In this document: positions 17,642 to 25,769 of the stretch, in pieces
Layout: every line of letters begins with the position of its first letter
Position numbering within the stretch: position 1 is the stretch's first letter
DNA from: Ensifer oleiphilus
Lineage (GTDB): Bacteria > Pseudomonadota > Alphaproteobacteria > Rhizobiales > Rhizobiaceae
Reading direction: 5' to 3'
Assembly: GCF_013371465.1 (NCBI RefSeq)
Contig: NZ_JABWDU010000001.1
Coordinates: 496,001-560,000, forward strand
Length of the DNA stretch: 64,000 bases
Position numbers and translations under genes: made by a program
The notes under the pieces: model-generated
Told to the model about the DNA's origin: nothing
Databases searched by the model: none
What the model saw: the letters and a program-made list of their open reading frames with translations, nothing else

Positions 17642-17962
17642 TCAGCGCGCTTGATCGTCGCCGTCCGTCTCGCCCAGTATCTTCTGCTCGTGCGCGATGG
17701 CGTGGTTGATCAGCCGCGCCCAGAGATCCTCGTAGAAAGCCGGGTCGAGGCCTTGGCTTTCCGCATTCTTGCGGGCATTTTCCCGCACTTCCATCACCCG
17801 CGCCGGGATATCGGCTTTCAGGTTCAATGGCCGTTTGATTTCCGCCGCCCGGTCGATATAGCCCCAGCGCTCGGCGAAAAGTGCCATCAGCGCCTGATCG
17901 AGCCGATCGATCTCGGCGCGCACGTCCGCCATATCAGTGCATTCGGCTGGGGTCTTTTGCAT
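17642..17962 (-). CDS. Chorismate mutase (AroQ class)
   Basis: A 106-residue all-helical protein. The AroQ signature is visible: VRAEIDRLDQALMALFAERW (residues 12-31), AAEIKRPLNLKADIPARVME in the middle and FYEDLWARLINHAIAHEQK near the C-terminus, a layout that places the charged active-site residues typical of monofunctional mutases. It converts chorismate to prephenate for Phe and Tyr synthesis; a pyruvate-lyase-type relative is also possible. The start is the ATG at 17962. It converges with galE across nine bases. Confidence 0.85.
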   Translation of the reverse strand: MQKTPAECTDMADVRAEIDRLDQALMALFAERWGYIDRAAEIKRPLNLKADIPARVMEVRENARKNAESQGLDPAFYEDLWARLINHAIAHEQKILGETDGDDQAR

Positions 17963-18269
17963 CTGTCTCGTCCGGTTGCGGCAGGGATGCCTGGCGCCCC
18001 GCAGGGGCATGCGGCGCTCTTGCGGCGCACTGCTAACAAACGGCGGGTGATCTGAGAAGAGGCAACAGGGTCGCACTGTGCTGGGATTCCAACAGGGCGG
18101 TGCTCACCACGTGCCACCGGAACGGTGGTCACCTCAGCAGGCGATCGCTTGGCGGGGGAGGAGGGTGCGGTCCTGTCTCCGTCCGCGGCGATCGCCTGCT
18201 GACGTGTTGAGGAAAGCTAACCCGCCAAGCTTGAGCGAGGCTTTTTGCCCTGTCATCTAATGATTACAA
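17963..18269. other. Gene-free interval with interlocking inverted repeats
   Basis: No credible gene in about 307 bases. A perfect 15-bp inverted repeat pairs 18134-18148 (TCAGCAGGCGATCGC) with 18188-18202. A second, 10-bp repeat pairs 18147-18156 (GCTTGGCGGG) with 18221-18230, so the two cannot both form as simple nested hairpins. A smaller hairpin (GTGCCACC...GGTGGTCAC) lies at 18111-18132. This could be a structured RNA, an attenuator or the remnant of a palindromic repeat. Confidence 0.6.
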
Positions 18270-18386
18270 TCAGGTGCCGATCATCAACTTGATGGCAAGC
18301 CCGACGACGGTGACGGCCGCCACGCCCGCACACCAGAGGCCGACGAACCACAGCAGCTTGCGGCCGGTTCCCGTTTCGCTTTTCAA
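18270..18386 (-). CDS. DUF2474-like small subunit next to cytochrome bd
   Basis: A 38-residue protein, too short for ordinary gene finders. It has a basic N-terminus (KSETGTGRK) and one membrane helix (LLWFVGLWCAGVAAVTVVGL). It starts with TTG at 18386, which overlaps the cydB stop codon (TTGA), so translation is probably coupled. Small single-helix proteins of this type (DUF2474) follow cydB in many alpha- and gammaproteobacteria and are analogous to CydX, which stabilises the oxidase. The role here is inferred from size, helix and position. Confidence 0.8.
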   Translation of the reverse strand: MKSETGTGRKLLWFVGLWCAGVAAVTVVGLAIKLMIGT

Positions 18387-19387
18387 TGGTAGCCCTCCTC
18401 CGGGTCGATCTTGCCGCGGAACACCCAATAGGCGTAGCCGGTATAGGCAAGGATGATCGGCACCAGCACCAGCGCGCCGGCCAGCAGGAACGACAGGCTC
18501 GCGTCGGGTGCTGCCGCATCCCAGATCGTCAGCGATGGTGGCACGATATAGGGAAAGAAACTGATGCCGATGCCGGCATAGCCGAGCACGAACAACCCGA
18601 GCGCGGCAAGGAACGGCCTGCTGTCATGGCGGGTCCTGATGCCCGTTATCAGCAAATAGAGGCAGCCAAGCACCAGGAGTGGCACGATGATGCTGAAGAT
18701 CGCCGTCGGCCAGCCGAACCAGCGTTGCAGATAAAGCGGCTCGAGGAACGGTGTCCACAGGCTGACGATGCCCATGGCGGCGATGGTGCCGAACGAGCAT
18801 TTGAGAGCGAGGTTTCGTGCCCGATCCGCCAGGTCCCCATGGGTCTTCATGACCAGCCAGGTGGCGCCGAGCAGGGCATAGCCGACGACGACGGCAATGC
18901 CTGTCATGATCGAGAATGGCGTGAGCCAGTCCCACCACCCACCGATATAGGCGCGGTTGGCGATGGGGATGCCCTGAACCAGCGCCCCGAGCGTGATGCC
19001 TTGCGCGAAGGCGGCGAGCATCGAGCCACCGGCAAAGGCCCAGTTCCAGAGATACTCTGCCCGCCTCGTTCGCCAGCGATATTCGAAGGCAACACCGCGG
19101 AAGATGAGGCCGATCACCATGGCGATGATCGGCGCGTAAAGCGCGGGCAGGATGGTGGCGTAGGCGAGCGGGAACACCGCCATCAGGCCGCCGCCGCCGA
19201 GCACGAGCCAGGTCTCGTTGCCGTCCCAGACGGGCGCGACCGAGTTCATCATCACGTCGCGATCATGCTTCTCGGGAAAGAACGGAAAGAGAATGCCGAC
19301 ACCGAGGTCGAACCCGTCGAGGATGACATAGGCGAGAACCGCAAAGGCGATGATACCGGCCCAGATCAGCGGCAGATCAATGTCCAT
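18383..19387 (-). CDS. cydB: Cytochrome bd-type ubiquinol oxidase subunit II
   Basis: A 334-residue membrane protein of about eight to nine helices. CydB/CioB signatures: AYVILDGFDLGVGILFPFF near residue 20 and APVWDGNETWLVLGGGGLMA near 52. The ATG at 19387 has GGAGG at ideal spacing; the longer frame is rejected. It overlaps cydA by 11 bases and is overlapped by the DUF2474 gene. With CydA it forms the quinol oxidase that reduces O2 to water at high affinity or under cyanide and nitrosative stress. Confidence 0.95.
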   Translation of the reverse strand: MDIDLPLIWAGIIAFAVLAYVILDGFDLGVGILFPFFPEKHDRDVMMNSVAPVWDGNETWLVLGGGGLMAVFPLAYATILPALYAPIIAMVIGLIFRGVAFEYRWRTRRAEYLWNWAFAGGSMLAAFAQGITLGALVQGIPIANRAYIGGWWDWLTPFSIMTGIAVVVGYALLGATWLVMKTHGDLADRARNLALKCSFGTIAAMGIVSLWTPFLEPLYLQRWFGWPTAIFSIIVPLLVLGCLYLLITGIRTRHDSRPFLAALGLFVLGYAGIGISFFPYIVPPSLTIWDAAAPDASLSFLLAGALVLVPIILAYTGYAYWVFRGKIDPEEGYH

Positions 19388-20786
19388 GATGACCTCCATG
19401 GGGATTGGCGAGAGCGGCACCGGCCGTGCGGATCGGTCCCTCGTCGAGATCGGGCGTCGGATCGCGCGGCAGCCGCGCCATCAGCCGCAGGATGTAGAAG
19501 GTGCCGGCGCCGAAAACGAAGAAGTAGACGATGATGAAGGCCAGCAGCGAAGCGCCGACGGCGGGTGCTGCAATCGGTGCGACCGAGTCTTTTGTCAGCA
19601 GATGGCCGTAGACCGTATAGGGCTGGCGGCCGACTTCGGTGGTGACCCAGCCGGCGAGCACGGCGACGAAGCCGGCGGGTCCCATCGCGACGGCGGCGCG
19701 ATGCAGCCAGGCATTGCTGTCGAGGGTGCCGCGATACCGACACCACAGGCTCCAGAGCCCGATGCCGAGCATGGCGAAGCCGAGGCCGACCATGATGCGG
19801 AACGACCAGAAGACGATGCCGACAGGCGGATGCAGTTCCTCGGCAATGGTGTCGAGGCCGGCAAGCGGCGCGTTGAGATCGTGCTTGAGGATCAGGCTGG
19901 ACAGCTTCGGCACCTCGATAGCGTAGTCGACGCGTTTCTCGGCTGAATTGGGAATGCCGAAAAGAATGAGCGGAGCCCCTTCCGGGTGGCTTTGGTAGTG
20001 GCCTTCCATCGCCATCACCTTGGCCGGCTGATGCTCCAGCGTGTTGAGCCCGTGCATGTCGCCGGCAAAGATCTGGATCGGCGCGACGATCGCCGCCATC
20101 CACATCGCCATCGAGAACATTTTTCGCGCGCGGCGCGGTGCGGTCCTGCGGATGAGATGCCAGGCACCGCAGGCGCCGACGACAAAGGCTGTCGTCAGGT
20201 AGGCGGCAAGCACCATGTGCACCAGGCGATAGGGGAAGGATGGGTTGAAGACGATTGCCCACCAGTCGACCGGTACGAACTGTCCGACGTCGTTGATTTC
20301 AAAGCCTCTCGGCGTCTGCATCCACGAATTTGCCGAAAGGATCCAGGTGGCCGAGATCAGTGTGCCGATCGCGACCATGGCAGTCGCCAGGAAATGCAGC
20401 TGTGGCCCGACGCGGTTGAGGCCGAAGAGCATCACACCGAGAAAGCCTGCCTCGAGGAAGAAGGCGGTCAGCACCTCATAACCCATCAGTGGCCCGATGA
20501 TCGGCCCGGCCTTGTCGGAAAAGACGCTCCAGTTGGTGCCGAACTGGTAGGACATGACGATGCCGGAGACGACGCCCATGCCGAAGGCGACGGCGAAGAT
20601 CGTCTTCCAGAAATTGAACAGCTCGAGATAGACCTCGTCCTTCTTCCACAGCCACAACGCTTCAAGCACCGCAAGGTAGCTTGCAAGCCCGATCGAGAAG
20701 GCCGGGAAGATGATGTGGAACGAGACGGTGAAGGCGAACTGGATGCGGGCAAGTATCGTCGCATCGAAATTTTCGAACACGGGCAC
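19377..20786 (-). CDS. cydA: Cytochrome bd-type ubiquinol oxidase subunit I (CioA-like)
   Basis: A 469-residue heme-bearing subunit. ARIQFAFTVSFHIIFPAFSI carries an N-terminal heme-ligand His (near residue 24). The quinol-site region is short, and the C-terminal signature reads GRQPYTVYGHLLTKD rather than GRQPW. Both features fit the cyanide-insensitive (CIO, short Q-loop) branch rather than the E. coli long-loop enzyme. First gene of the cydA-cydB-DUF2474 operon. A possible FixK/FNR box lies about 190 bases upstream of the ATG. The C-terminus is His-rich (GGHHGH). Confidence 0.95.
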   Translation of the reverse strand: MPVFENFDATILARIQFAFTVSFHIIFPAFSIGLASYLAVLEALWLWKKDEVYLELFNFWKTIFAVAFGMGVVSGIVMSYQFGTNWSVFSDKAGPIIGPLMGYEVLTAFFLEAGFLGVMLFGLNRVGPQLHFLATAMVAIGTLISATWILSANSWMQTPRGFEINDVGQFVPVDWWAIVFNPSFPYRLVHMVLAAYLTTAFVVGACGAWHLIRRTAPRRARKMFSMAMWMAAIVAPIQIFAGDMHGLNTLEHQPAKVMAMEGHYQSHPEGAPLILFGIPNSAEKRVDYAIEVPKLSSLILKHDLNAPLAGLDTIAEELHPPVGIVFWSFRIMVGLGFAMLGIGLWSLWCRYRGTLDSNAWLHRAAVAMGPAGFVAVLAGWVTTEVGRQPYTVYGHLLTKDSVAPIAAPAVGASLLAFIIVYFFVFGAGTFYILRLMARLPRDPTPDLDEGPIRTAGAALANPHGGHHGH

Positions 20787-20971
20787 AATCCTTTCAGACG
20801 CGCAGCGCCGGGCGTCGATTCCGACGTACGGAGGTCGCTGCAGCTTTCTGGTCTGCTGCGCACGTTCAGCCCCGCATCATTGCGATCCCAGGCCTTGCGC
20901 AGTGCCTTTCAGACCGGGTCAATCCTGTGGTTGTACCCGCGTTTCAGCATGTGCTTGAATCTGCGCCAAAA

Positions 20972-20985
20972 TTGCCAAAGGTCAA
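20972..20985 (-). promoter_or_regulatory. Candidate FixK/FNR box upstream of cydA
   Basis: On the coding strand of cydA the site reads TTGACCTTTGGCAA, matching the anaerobox TTGA-N6-TCAA in seven of eight conserved positions. It lies about 190 bases before the ATG in the 322-base gap between cydA and the M20 gene, which holds no gene. Oxygen-responsive control of cytochrome bd genes by FixK/FnrN-type regulators is common in rhizobia, but the distance is large unless the transcript has a long leader. Confidence 0.4.
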
Positions 20986-21108
20986 TGATGGGCGGGCCGC
21001 CATGTTGTCACACTGCGGCAATGTCGCGCTTGCGGCAAAAGGGAGCGGGCACGCCGGTCAGCGCCGGCGCGAAGAAGTGGAATGTGCTTTAAGCTCGAGG
21101 GCCGGCTT

Positions 21109-22278
21109 TCAGCGGGTCGGCAGATAGGCTTCCGCAAGCTCGGTCCAGAATGCGGCGCCGATCGGCAGGAGATCGTCGTTGAAATTATAGCCTGGATGAT
21201 GAAGGGGCTTCTCCTCGCCGCTCACTTTCGAGCCGAGGAAGAAGTAGGTCCCCGGCCGCTCCTGCAGCATGTAGGCGAAATCCTCGCTGCCCATGAAGGG
21301 GCGGGCGAGATCGACGACGTTGTCGGTACCGGCAAAACGAACGGCGAGGTCACGGACGAAATCCGTCTCTGCCTTGTGGTTGATGGTCGCGTCGTAGCTG
21401 CGCAGGTAGTCGACCGTCGCGCGCATGCCGAAGCTCGTTGCCTGCGCCTCGGCGATCATGCGGATGCGGCGTTCCAGCTCGTCACGAACGGCAGGTTCGA
21501 AGGAGCGGATGCCGACAACGATCTCGGCGCGTTCCGGGATGATGTTGCTGGCCGAACCCGCATGGAAGGCGCCGACGGTGACGACGGACGGGTCCATCGG
21601 ATGGATGTTGCGCGAGACGATCGATTGCAGCGCCATGATGATCGAGGCGCCGCAGACAATGGGATCCGCCGTCTCCTGCGGTTCTGCTCCATGGCCGCCG
21701 CGTCCGTGCACGGTGATGCGCGCCTCGTCCACCGCCGCCATGATAGGTCCTTCGCGCAAAGCGAACTGACCGAAGGGCAGGCCTGGTTCGTTGTGAAGCG
21801 CAAAGACCGCGTCGCAGGGGAATTTTTCAAACAACCCTTCGTCCATCATGATCTTGGCGCCGCCGAAATTCTCCTCGGCCGGCTGGAAGATCAGGTGGAT
21901 GGTGCCATCGAAATTGCGGCGTTCGGCAAGTGCGCGCGCGGCGCCGAGCAGCATCGTCGTGTGGCCGTCGTGGCCGCAGGCATGCATCAGCCCCGGTGTC
22001 TTGCTGGCGTAGCCGAGGCCGGTTTCCTCCAGGATCGGCAGTGCGTCGATATCGGCGCGAATGCCGATCGACCGTGATCCACCGCCGTTGCGCAGCGTCC
22101 CGACGACACCGGTTTTGGCCAGCCCCGTCGTCACTTCGTAGCCGAGCTCGGCGAGGTGCCTTGCGATGAAGGCCGAGGTTCGCGTCTCTTCCAGCCCCAG
22201 TTCCGGATGGGCATGCAGGTCGTGGCGGATGGCGACGAGGTCCGGCATGGCGTTGTCGATGGAAGAGGAGAGCTTCAT
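21109..22278 (-). CDS. M20 family amidohydrolase (N-acyl amino acid / hippurate hydrolase type)
   Basis: A 389-residue metallohydrolase. Motifs: RHDLHAHPELGLEE near the N-terminus, GIRADIDALPI near 72, metal-ligand region MHACGHDGHTTMLLGAA near 100, FQPAEENFGGAKIM near 137, and the C-terminal GSEDFAYMLQERPG. The dimerisation domain lies between about 180 and 290. Enzymes of this group cleave N-acyl or aryl amides of amino acids. It is the last gene of an ABC-importer operon; its ATG at 22278 follows the permease stop by one base, with a GTG at 22290 as alternative. The likely role is hydrolysis of an imported amino acid conjugate. Confidence 0.9.
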   Translation of the reverse strand: MKLSSSIDNAMPDLVAIRHDLHAHPELGLEETRTSAFIARHLAELGYEVTTGLAKTGVVGTLRNGGGSRSIGIRADIDALPILEETGLGYASKTPGLMHACGHDGHTTMLLGAARALAERRNFDGTIHLIFQPAEENFGGAKIMMDEGLFEKFPCDAVFALHNEPGLPFGQFALREGPIMAAVDEARITVHGRGGHGAEPQETADPIVCGASIIMALQSIVSRNIHPMDPSVVTVGAFHAGSASNIIPERAEIVVGIRSFEPAVRDELERRIRMIAEAQATSFGMRATVDYLRSYDATINHKAETDFVRDLAVRFAGTDNVVDLARPFMGSEDFAYMLQERPGTYFFLGSKVSGEEKPLHHPGYNFNDDLLPIGAAFWTELAEAYLPTR

Positions 22279-22279
22279 G

Positions 22280-23104
22280 TCAGGCACCACGGGTTGGTAT
22301 GCGGTTTTCGAATGTCCGGAAGGCCACCACCAGAATGCCGGTGAGGCACATGTAGATGAGCGCGAGCAACAGCAGCGGCTCGTAGGTCAGGAACGTTTCC
22401 TGCCGCACCTTGGAGATGACGGCATAGACGTCGACGACCGTGATCGTCGCCACCAGTGGGGTCGATTTCAGCTGCAGCACCGTCTCGCCGTTGAGCGTCG
22501 GCAGGGCGCGATGGATGGCGCGCGGCAGCCAGATGCGGCGGAACATCGTCCAGCGGCTCATGCCATAGGCTTTCGCCGCCTCCAGTTCGCCGGCGGGAAC
22601 GCCTGCAAAGGCGCCGCGCATCACTTCGCCCTCATAAGCCGCAAACGATATCGTCAACGCCGCAACGCCATAGGGCCACGCCTCGCGCAGATAGGGCCAG
22701 AGGAAGGATTGGCGGATGGCGGGAAACTGCGGGAAGAGCGAGCCGAGCCCGTAATAGAGAAGCCAGAGCTGCAAGAGCAGCGGCGTGCCACGAATGACCG
22801 TGCAGAACACCTTGGCCGGCAGCTTGAAGAACCAGGGGCCGGTTACCTGCGCGAGCCCGATCGGCACCGCCAGCAGGAAGCCGAGGATCGCGGTGCTGAA
22901 CAGCATCACCAGGCTGACGAGGATGCCCCAGCCGAGCCGTGGCAGGTAACGCGGCAGCCAGTCCCAGCGCATGAAGACGGCGACGCAGACGACGAAGGCG
23001 GCAAAGACCAGCATCATCACGATGCGATGTGGTTGGAAGAAGCTGCGTGCGGTGGGCAGGTCCTCGGGTGTGTAGGCGACGGCGTGGGTGGTTTGATCCG
23101 TCAT
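22280..23104 (-). CDS. Polar amino acid ABC transporter permease (HisM type)
   Basis: A 274-residue inner membrane permease with about six hydrophobic segments. The EAA-loop for contact with the ATPase is visible as GELEAAKAYGMSRWTMFRRI near residue 180; VIRGTPLLLQLWLLYYGLG near 110 is typical of the HAAT (polar amino acid) family. Its start overlaps the preceding permease gene by four bases. Together with the second permease it forms a heterodimeric channel. Confidence 0.92.
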   Translation of the reverse strand: MTDQTTHAVAYTPEDLPTARSFFQPHRIVMMLVFAAFVVCVAVFMRWDWLPRYLPRLGWGILVSLVMLFSTAILGFLLAVPIGLAQVTGPWFFKLPAKVFCTVIRGTPLLLQLWLLYYGLGSLFPQFPAIRQSFLWPYLREAWPYGVAALTISFAAYEGEVMRGAFAGVPAGELEAAKAYGMSRWTMFRRIWLPRAIHRALPTLNGETVLQLKSTPLVATITVVDVYAVISKVRQETFLTYEPLLLLALIYMCLTGILVVAFRTFENRIPTRGA

Positions 23105-23826
23105 CGCTGCTCCGCGAAACCGCGCCTCGCATGCCGTTCCAGCATGCCGATGAAGACGTTGGAAACGAGCGTCAGCGCCAGATAGAGCGCGCCTGCGGCC
23201 AGGAAGAACAAGAGGTAGGCCTTGGTCGTGCCCGCCGCCTGCCGCGTGACCAGTGTCAGTTCGCTGAAGCCGACGACTGCCAGAAGTGCGGTGTCTTTGG
23301 TGGCGATCAGCCAGAGATTGGAGAGGCCGGGAATGGCATAGGGCAACATCGCCGGCAGAGTGATGCGCCGCAGCACCTTCAGCGGCGACATGCCATAGGC
23401 ACGCGCGGCCTCGATCTGACCGGCCGGAACCGCCTTGATTGCACCGCGAAGGACTTCAGTGGAATAGGCGCCCTGGACCACGCCGATGACGAAGATGCCG
23501 GCCATCAGGCCGCTGATGTCGACCGGGCCGATCGAGAACAGTGCGAGCAACTGGTTCAGGAGATCGGTGCCGGCGTAGTAGAGAAGAAGGATGAGCACCA
23601 GCTCGGGCACGGCTCTGACGACGGTGGTGTAGCATTCGAGCAGATCACGCAGGATCGGCCCGCCATAGAGCTTGCCGAAGGCGCCGCCGACGCCGAGCGT
23701 CAGGCCGAGCGCAAAACCGCCGATGGCGATCTGGATGGAATTGACGAAGCCTTGCAGTAGCACGCCGCCCCAGCCGGGCGCGGACAGTGCAAGCAGGCTC
23801 CAATTGACGATAGAATCCGATGCCAT
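23101..23826 (-). CDS. Polar amino acid ABC transporter permease (HisQ type)
   Basis: A 241-residue permease with about five hydrophobic segments. The EAA-loop reads GQIEAARAYGMSPLKVLRRI near residue 150, and VVRAVPELVLILLLYYAGTD near 90 is the HAAT family counterpart of the histidine-permease motif. It follows the binding-protein gene after a 59-base gap and overlaps the second permease gene by four bases. The substrate class (polar, probably basic amino acid or derivative) is inferred from the family. Confidence 0.92.
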   Translation of the reverse strand: MASDSIVNWSLLALSAPGWGGVLLQGFVNSIQIAIGGFALGLTLGVGGAFGKLYGGPILRDLLECYTTVVRAVPELVLILLLYYAGTDLLNQLLALFSIGPVDISGLMAGIFVIGVVQGAYSTEVLRGAIKAVPAGQIEAARAYGMSPLKVLRRITLPAMLPYAIPGLSNLWLIATKDTALLAVVGFSELTLVTRQAAGTTKAYLLFFLAAGALYLALTLVSNVFIGMLERHARRGFAEQR

Positions 23827-23885
23827 GCGTCTTCGACCTCCGAAGGCATCGGCCGGCAGCCTGAGGGCTACCGGCCGCTTGCGCC

Positions 23886-24668
23886 TTATTCGCCGTAGAT
23901 GTCGAAGTCGAAGTACTTCTTCGAGAACGTGTCATAGGTGCCGTTGTCGCGGATCGCCTTGATCGCGGCATTGAGCTTGTCCTTCAGCTCGGTCTCGCCC
24001 TTGCGCAGGCCGACGCCGACGCCCGGGCCGATGACGGCCACGTCTTCGGCGACGTCACCCTTGTAATCGCAGCATTCCTTGCCCTGGTCGGTCGCAAGGA
24101 AGGCCTTGAGCGCGATTGCGTCCGCCTGGACCGCGTCGACGCGTCCGGCGGCGAGATCGTTGTTGGCCTCGTCCTGGGTCTGGTACTCCTTAACCTCGAT
24201 GCCGGCCGCGGCGAAGTGCTTGGCGGCATAGGCCTGGTGCACGGTCGAGACCTGGACGCCGATCGTCTTGCCGGCAAGGCCCTCCGGCGTCGGTTTGAAG
24301 TCCACGCCCTTGGTGCCGATGACGCCGGTCGGCGTGTTGTAGTACTTGTCGGAGAAGTCGATCGTCTTCAGCCGCTCGTCGGTGATCGACATCGAGCTCA
24401 TGATCATGTCGATCTTCTTCGAGGTCAGCGCCGGGATGATGCCGTCCCAGGCGACTGGTGTCAGCACGCATTCGAGCTTTGCTTCCGCACAGACGGCGTT
24501 CATGAGTTCGACTTCCCAGCCTTCCCATTTGCCGCTGGCATCGGGCGCGGTGAAGGGCGGGTAAGGCTCGGCGGCGACGCCGACCTTCAGGGCTTCCGCC
24601 GAAGCGGCAATCCCTCCGCTGACTGCAATGGCGGCTGCGACCGCCAGGACTTTCAATGTCTTCTTCAT
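23886..24668 (-). CDS. Amino acid ABC transporter substrate-binding protein
   Basis: A 260-residue periplasmic binding protein. A signal peptide is clear (MKKTLKVLAVAAAIAVSGGI, then AASA). The mature part shows SBP family 3 features: LKVGVAAEPYPPFTAPDASG, WEVELMNAVCAEAKLE near 55, SSMSITDERLKTIDFSDKYY near 95 and a second-lobe TIGVQVSTVHQAY near 140. Two Cys in GKECCDYKG may form a disulfide. Close relatives bind Lys/Arg/ornithine, octopine or similar, so a basic amino acid or opine-like ligand is plausible. Confidence 0.92.
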   Translation of the reverse strand: MKKTLKVLAVAAAIAVSGGIAASAEALKVGVAAEPYPPFTAPDASGKWEGWEVELMNAVCAEAKLECVLTPVAWDGIIPALTSKKIDMIMSSMSITDERLKTIDFSDKYYNTPTGVIGTKGVDFKPTPEGLAGKTIGVQVSTVHQAYAAKHFAAAGIEVKEYQTQDEANNDLAAGRVDAVQADAIALKAFLATDQGKECCDYKGDVAEDVAVIGPGVGVGLRKGETELKDKLNAAIKAIRDNGTYDTFSKKYFDFDIYGE

Positions 24669-24705
24669 GCTGTTCCCCTTTTTTGGTTGTTGAGCATTGC
24701 TGAAT

Positions 24706-25479
24706 TCAGTGAATGGAGCTGATGAACTTCTTGAGCCTTTCGGATCTGGGGGCGCCGAAGATGGCCTCTGGCGGGCCCTGTTCCTCGATGACGCCGTTGT
24801 GCAGAAAGACGATGTGGTTGGCGACGTCGCGCGCGAACTTCATCTCGTGGGTGACGAGGATCATGGTGCGCTTCTCGCGGGCGAGATCGCCGATCACCGA
24901 GAGCACTTCGCCGACCAGCTCCGGATCGAGCGCCGAGGTCGGCTCGTCGAAGAGCATGACCAGCGGCTGGATGGCGAGTGCGCGGGCAATGGCGGCGCGC
25001 TGCTGCTGGCCGCCGGACAGGAAGGCCGGATAGGCATCGCGCTTCTCATAAAGCCCGACACGCTTGAGCAACGTTTCGGCAGTTGCGATCGCCTCGGCTT
25101 TCGGCTTGCCGAGCACGTGGATCGGTGCCTCGATGACGTTTTCGAGGATGGTCATGTGCTGCCAGAGATTGAAGCTCTGGAAGACCATGCCGAGCTGGCT
25201 GCGCAGGCGCTGGACCTGCTTGCGATCTTCCGGGACAAGTCCGCCGCGGCCGTCCGGCTTCATCCGGATCTTTTCGCCGTGCACGCTGACGGTGCCGGCC
25301 GACGGCAGTTCCAGCATGTTGATACAGCGCAGGAAGGTCGATTTTCCGGAGCCGCTGCCGCCGATGATGGCGATGACGTCACCCTGTTTCGCTGTGAGCG
25401 AAACTCCCTTCAGCACTTCCAATGGCCCGAAACGCTTGTGCAGGTCAGTGACCGCGATTGCCTGGGCCGCATCCGTCAT
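24706..25479 (-). CDS. Amino acid ABC transporter ATP-binding protein
   Basis: A 257-residue ATPase of the HisP/GlnQ group. Walker A is GGSGSGKSTFLRCI near 40, the Q-loop is in MVFQSFNLWQHMTILENVIE near 97, the signature is LSGGQQQRAAIARAL near 155 and Walker B is VMLFDEPTSALD near 175. It is the first gene of the minus-strand operon (ATPase, binding protein, two permeases, M20 hydrolase) and diverges from the TetR-aminotransferase-decarboxylase operon, suggesting joint control from the 210-base interval between them. Confidence 0.95.
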   Translation of the reverse strand: MTDAAQAIAVTDLHKRFGPLEVLKGVSLTAKQGDVIAIIGGSGSGKSTFLRCINMLELPSAGTVSVHGEKIRMKPDGRGGLVPEDRKQVQRLRSQLGMVFQSFNLWQHMTILENVIEAPIHVLGKPKAEAIATAETLLKRVGLYEKRDAYPAFLSGGQQQRAAIARALAIQPLVMLFDEPTSALDPELVGEVLSVIGDLAREKRTMILVTHEMKFARDVANHIVFLHNGVIEEQGPPEAIFGAPRSERLKKFISSIH

Positions 25480-25688
25480 CGGCGCGCCACTCCCATGGCT
25501 CTACGAGCTTTTTTTGAAGGCATGAAACAGTTCCCCTGTCGTCTTTCCGCGCAGCATCTTTGGCTTGTCACGGTGTTTGTTGGCAGGCATGGTTGCACTT
25601 GTGCCGCTATTGTTCAAGCGTATAATAATGCGTATCGTCGTTTTTTTATCGCCCGCCACGTGCACGATTTCACCCCAAGGAGCCTCCC

Positions 25689-25769
25689 ATGCGCCCGTTC
25701 TGCTCGAAGGATTCGACGAGCCTGTTCGCCAGCCCCCGCGCGCGGATGCCCAAGCGGATGGCCCGATGA
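25689..25769 (+). CDS. Possible 26-residue leader ORF before the TetR gene
   Basis: An ATG at 25689 preceded by a good ribosome binding site (AAGGAG, spacing seven) opens a 26-codon frame rich in Arg, Ser and Lys (MRPFCSKDSTSLFASPRARM, then PKRMAR). It ends in TGA overlapping the ATG of the regulator (ATGA). It resembles a translationally coupled leader. It could instead reflect a regulator start that I have placed too far downstream. Confidence 0.35.
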   Translation: MRPFCSKDSTSLFASPRARMPKRMAR

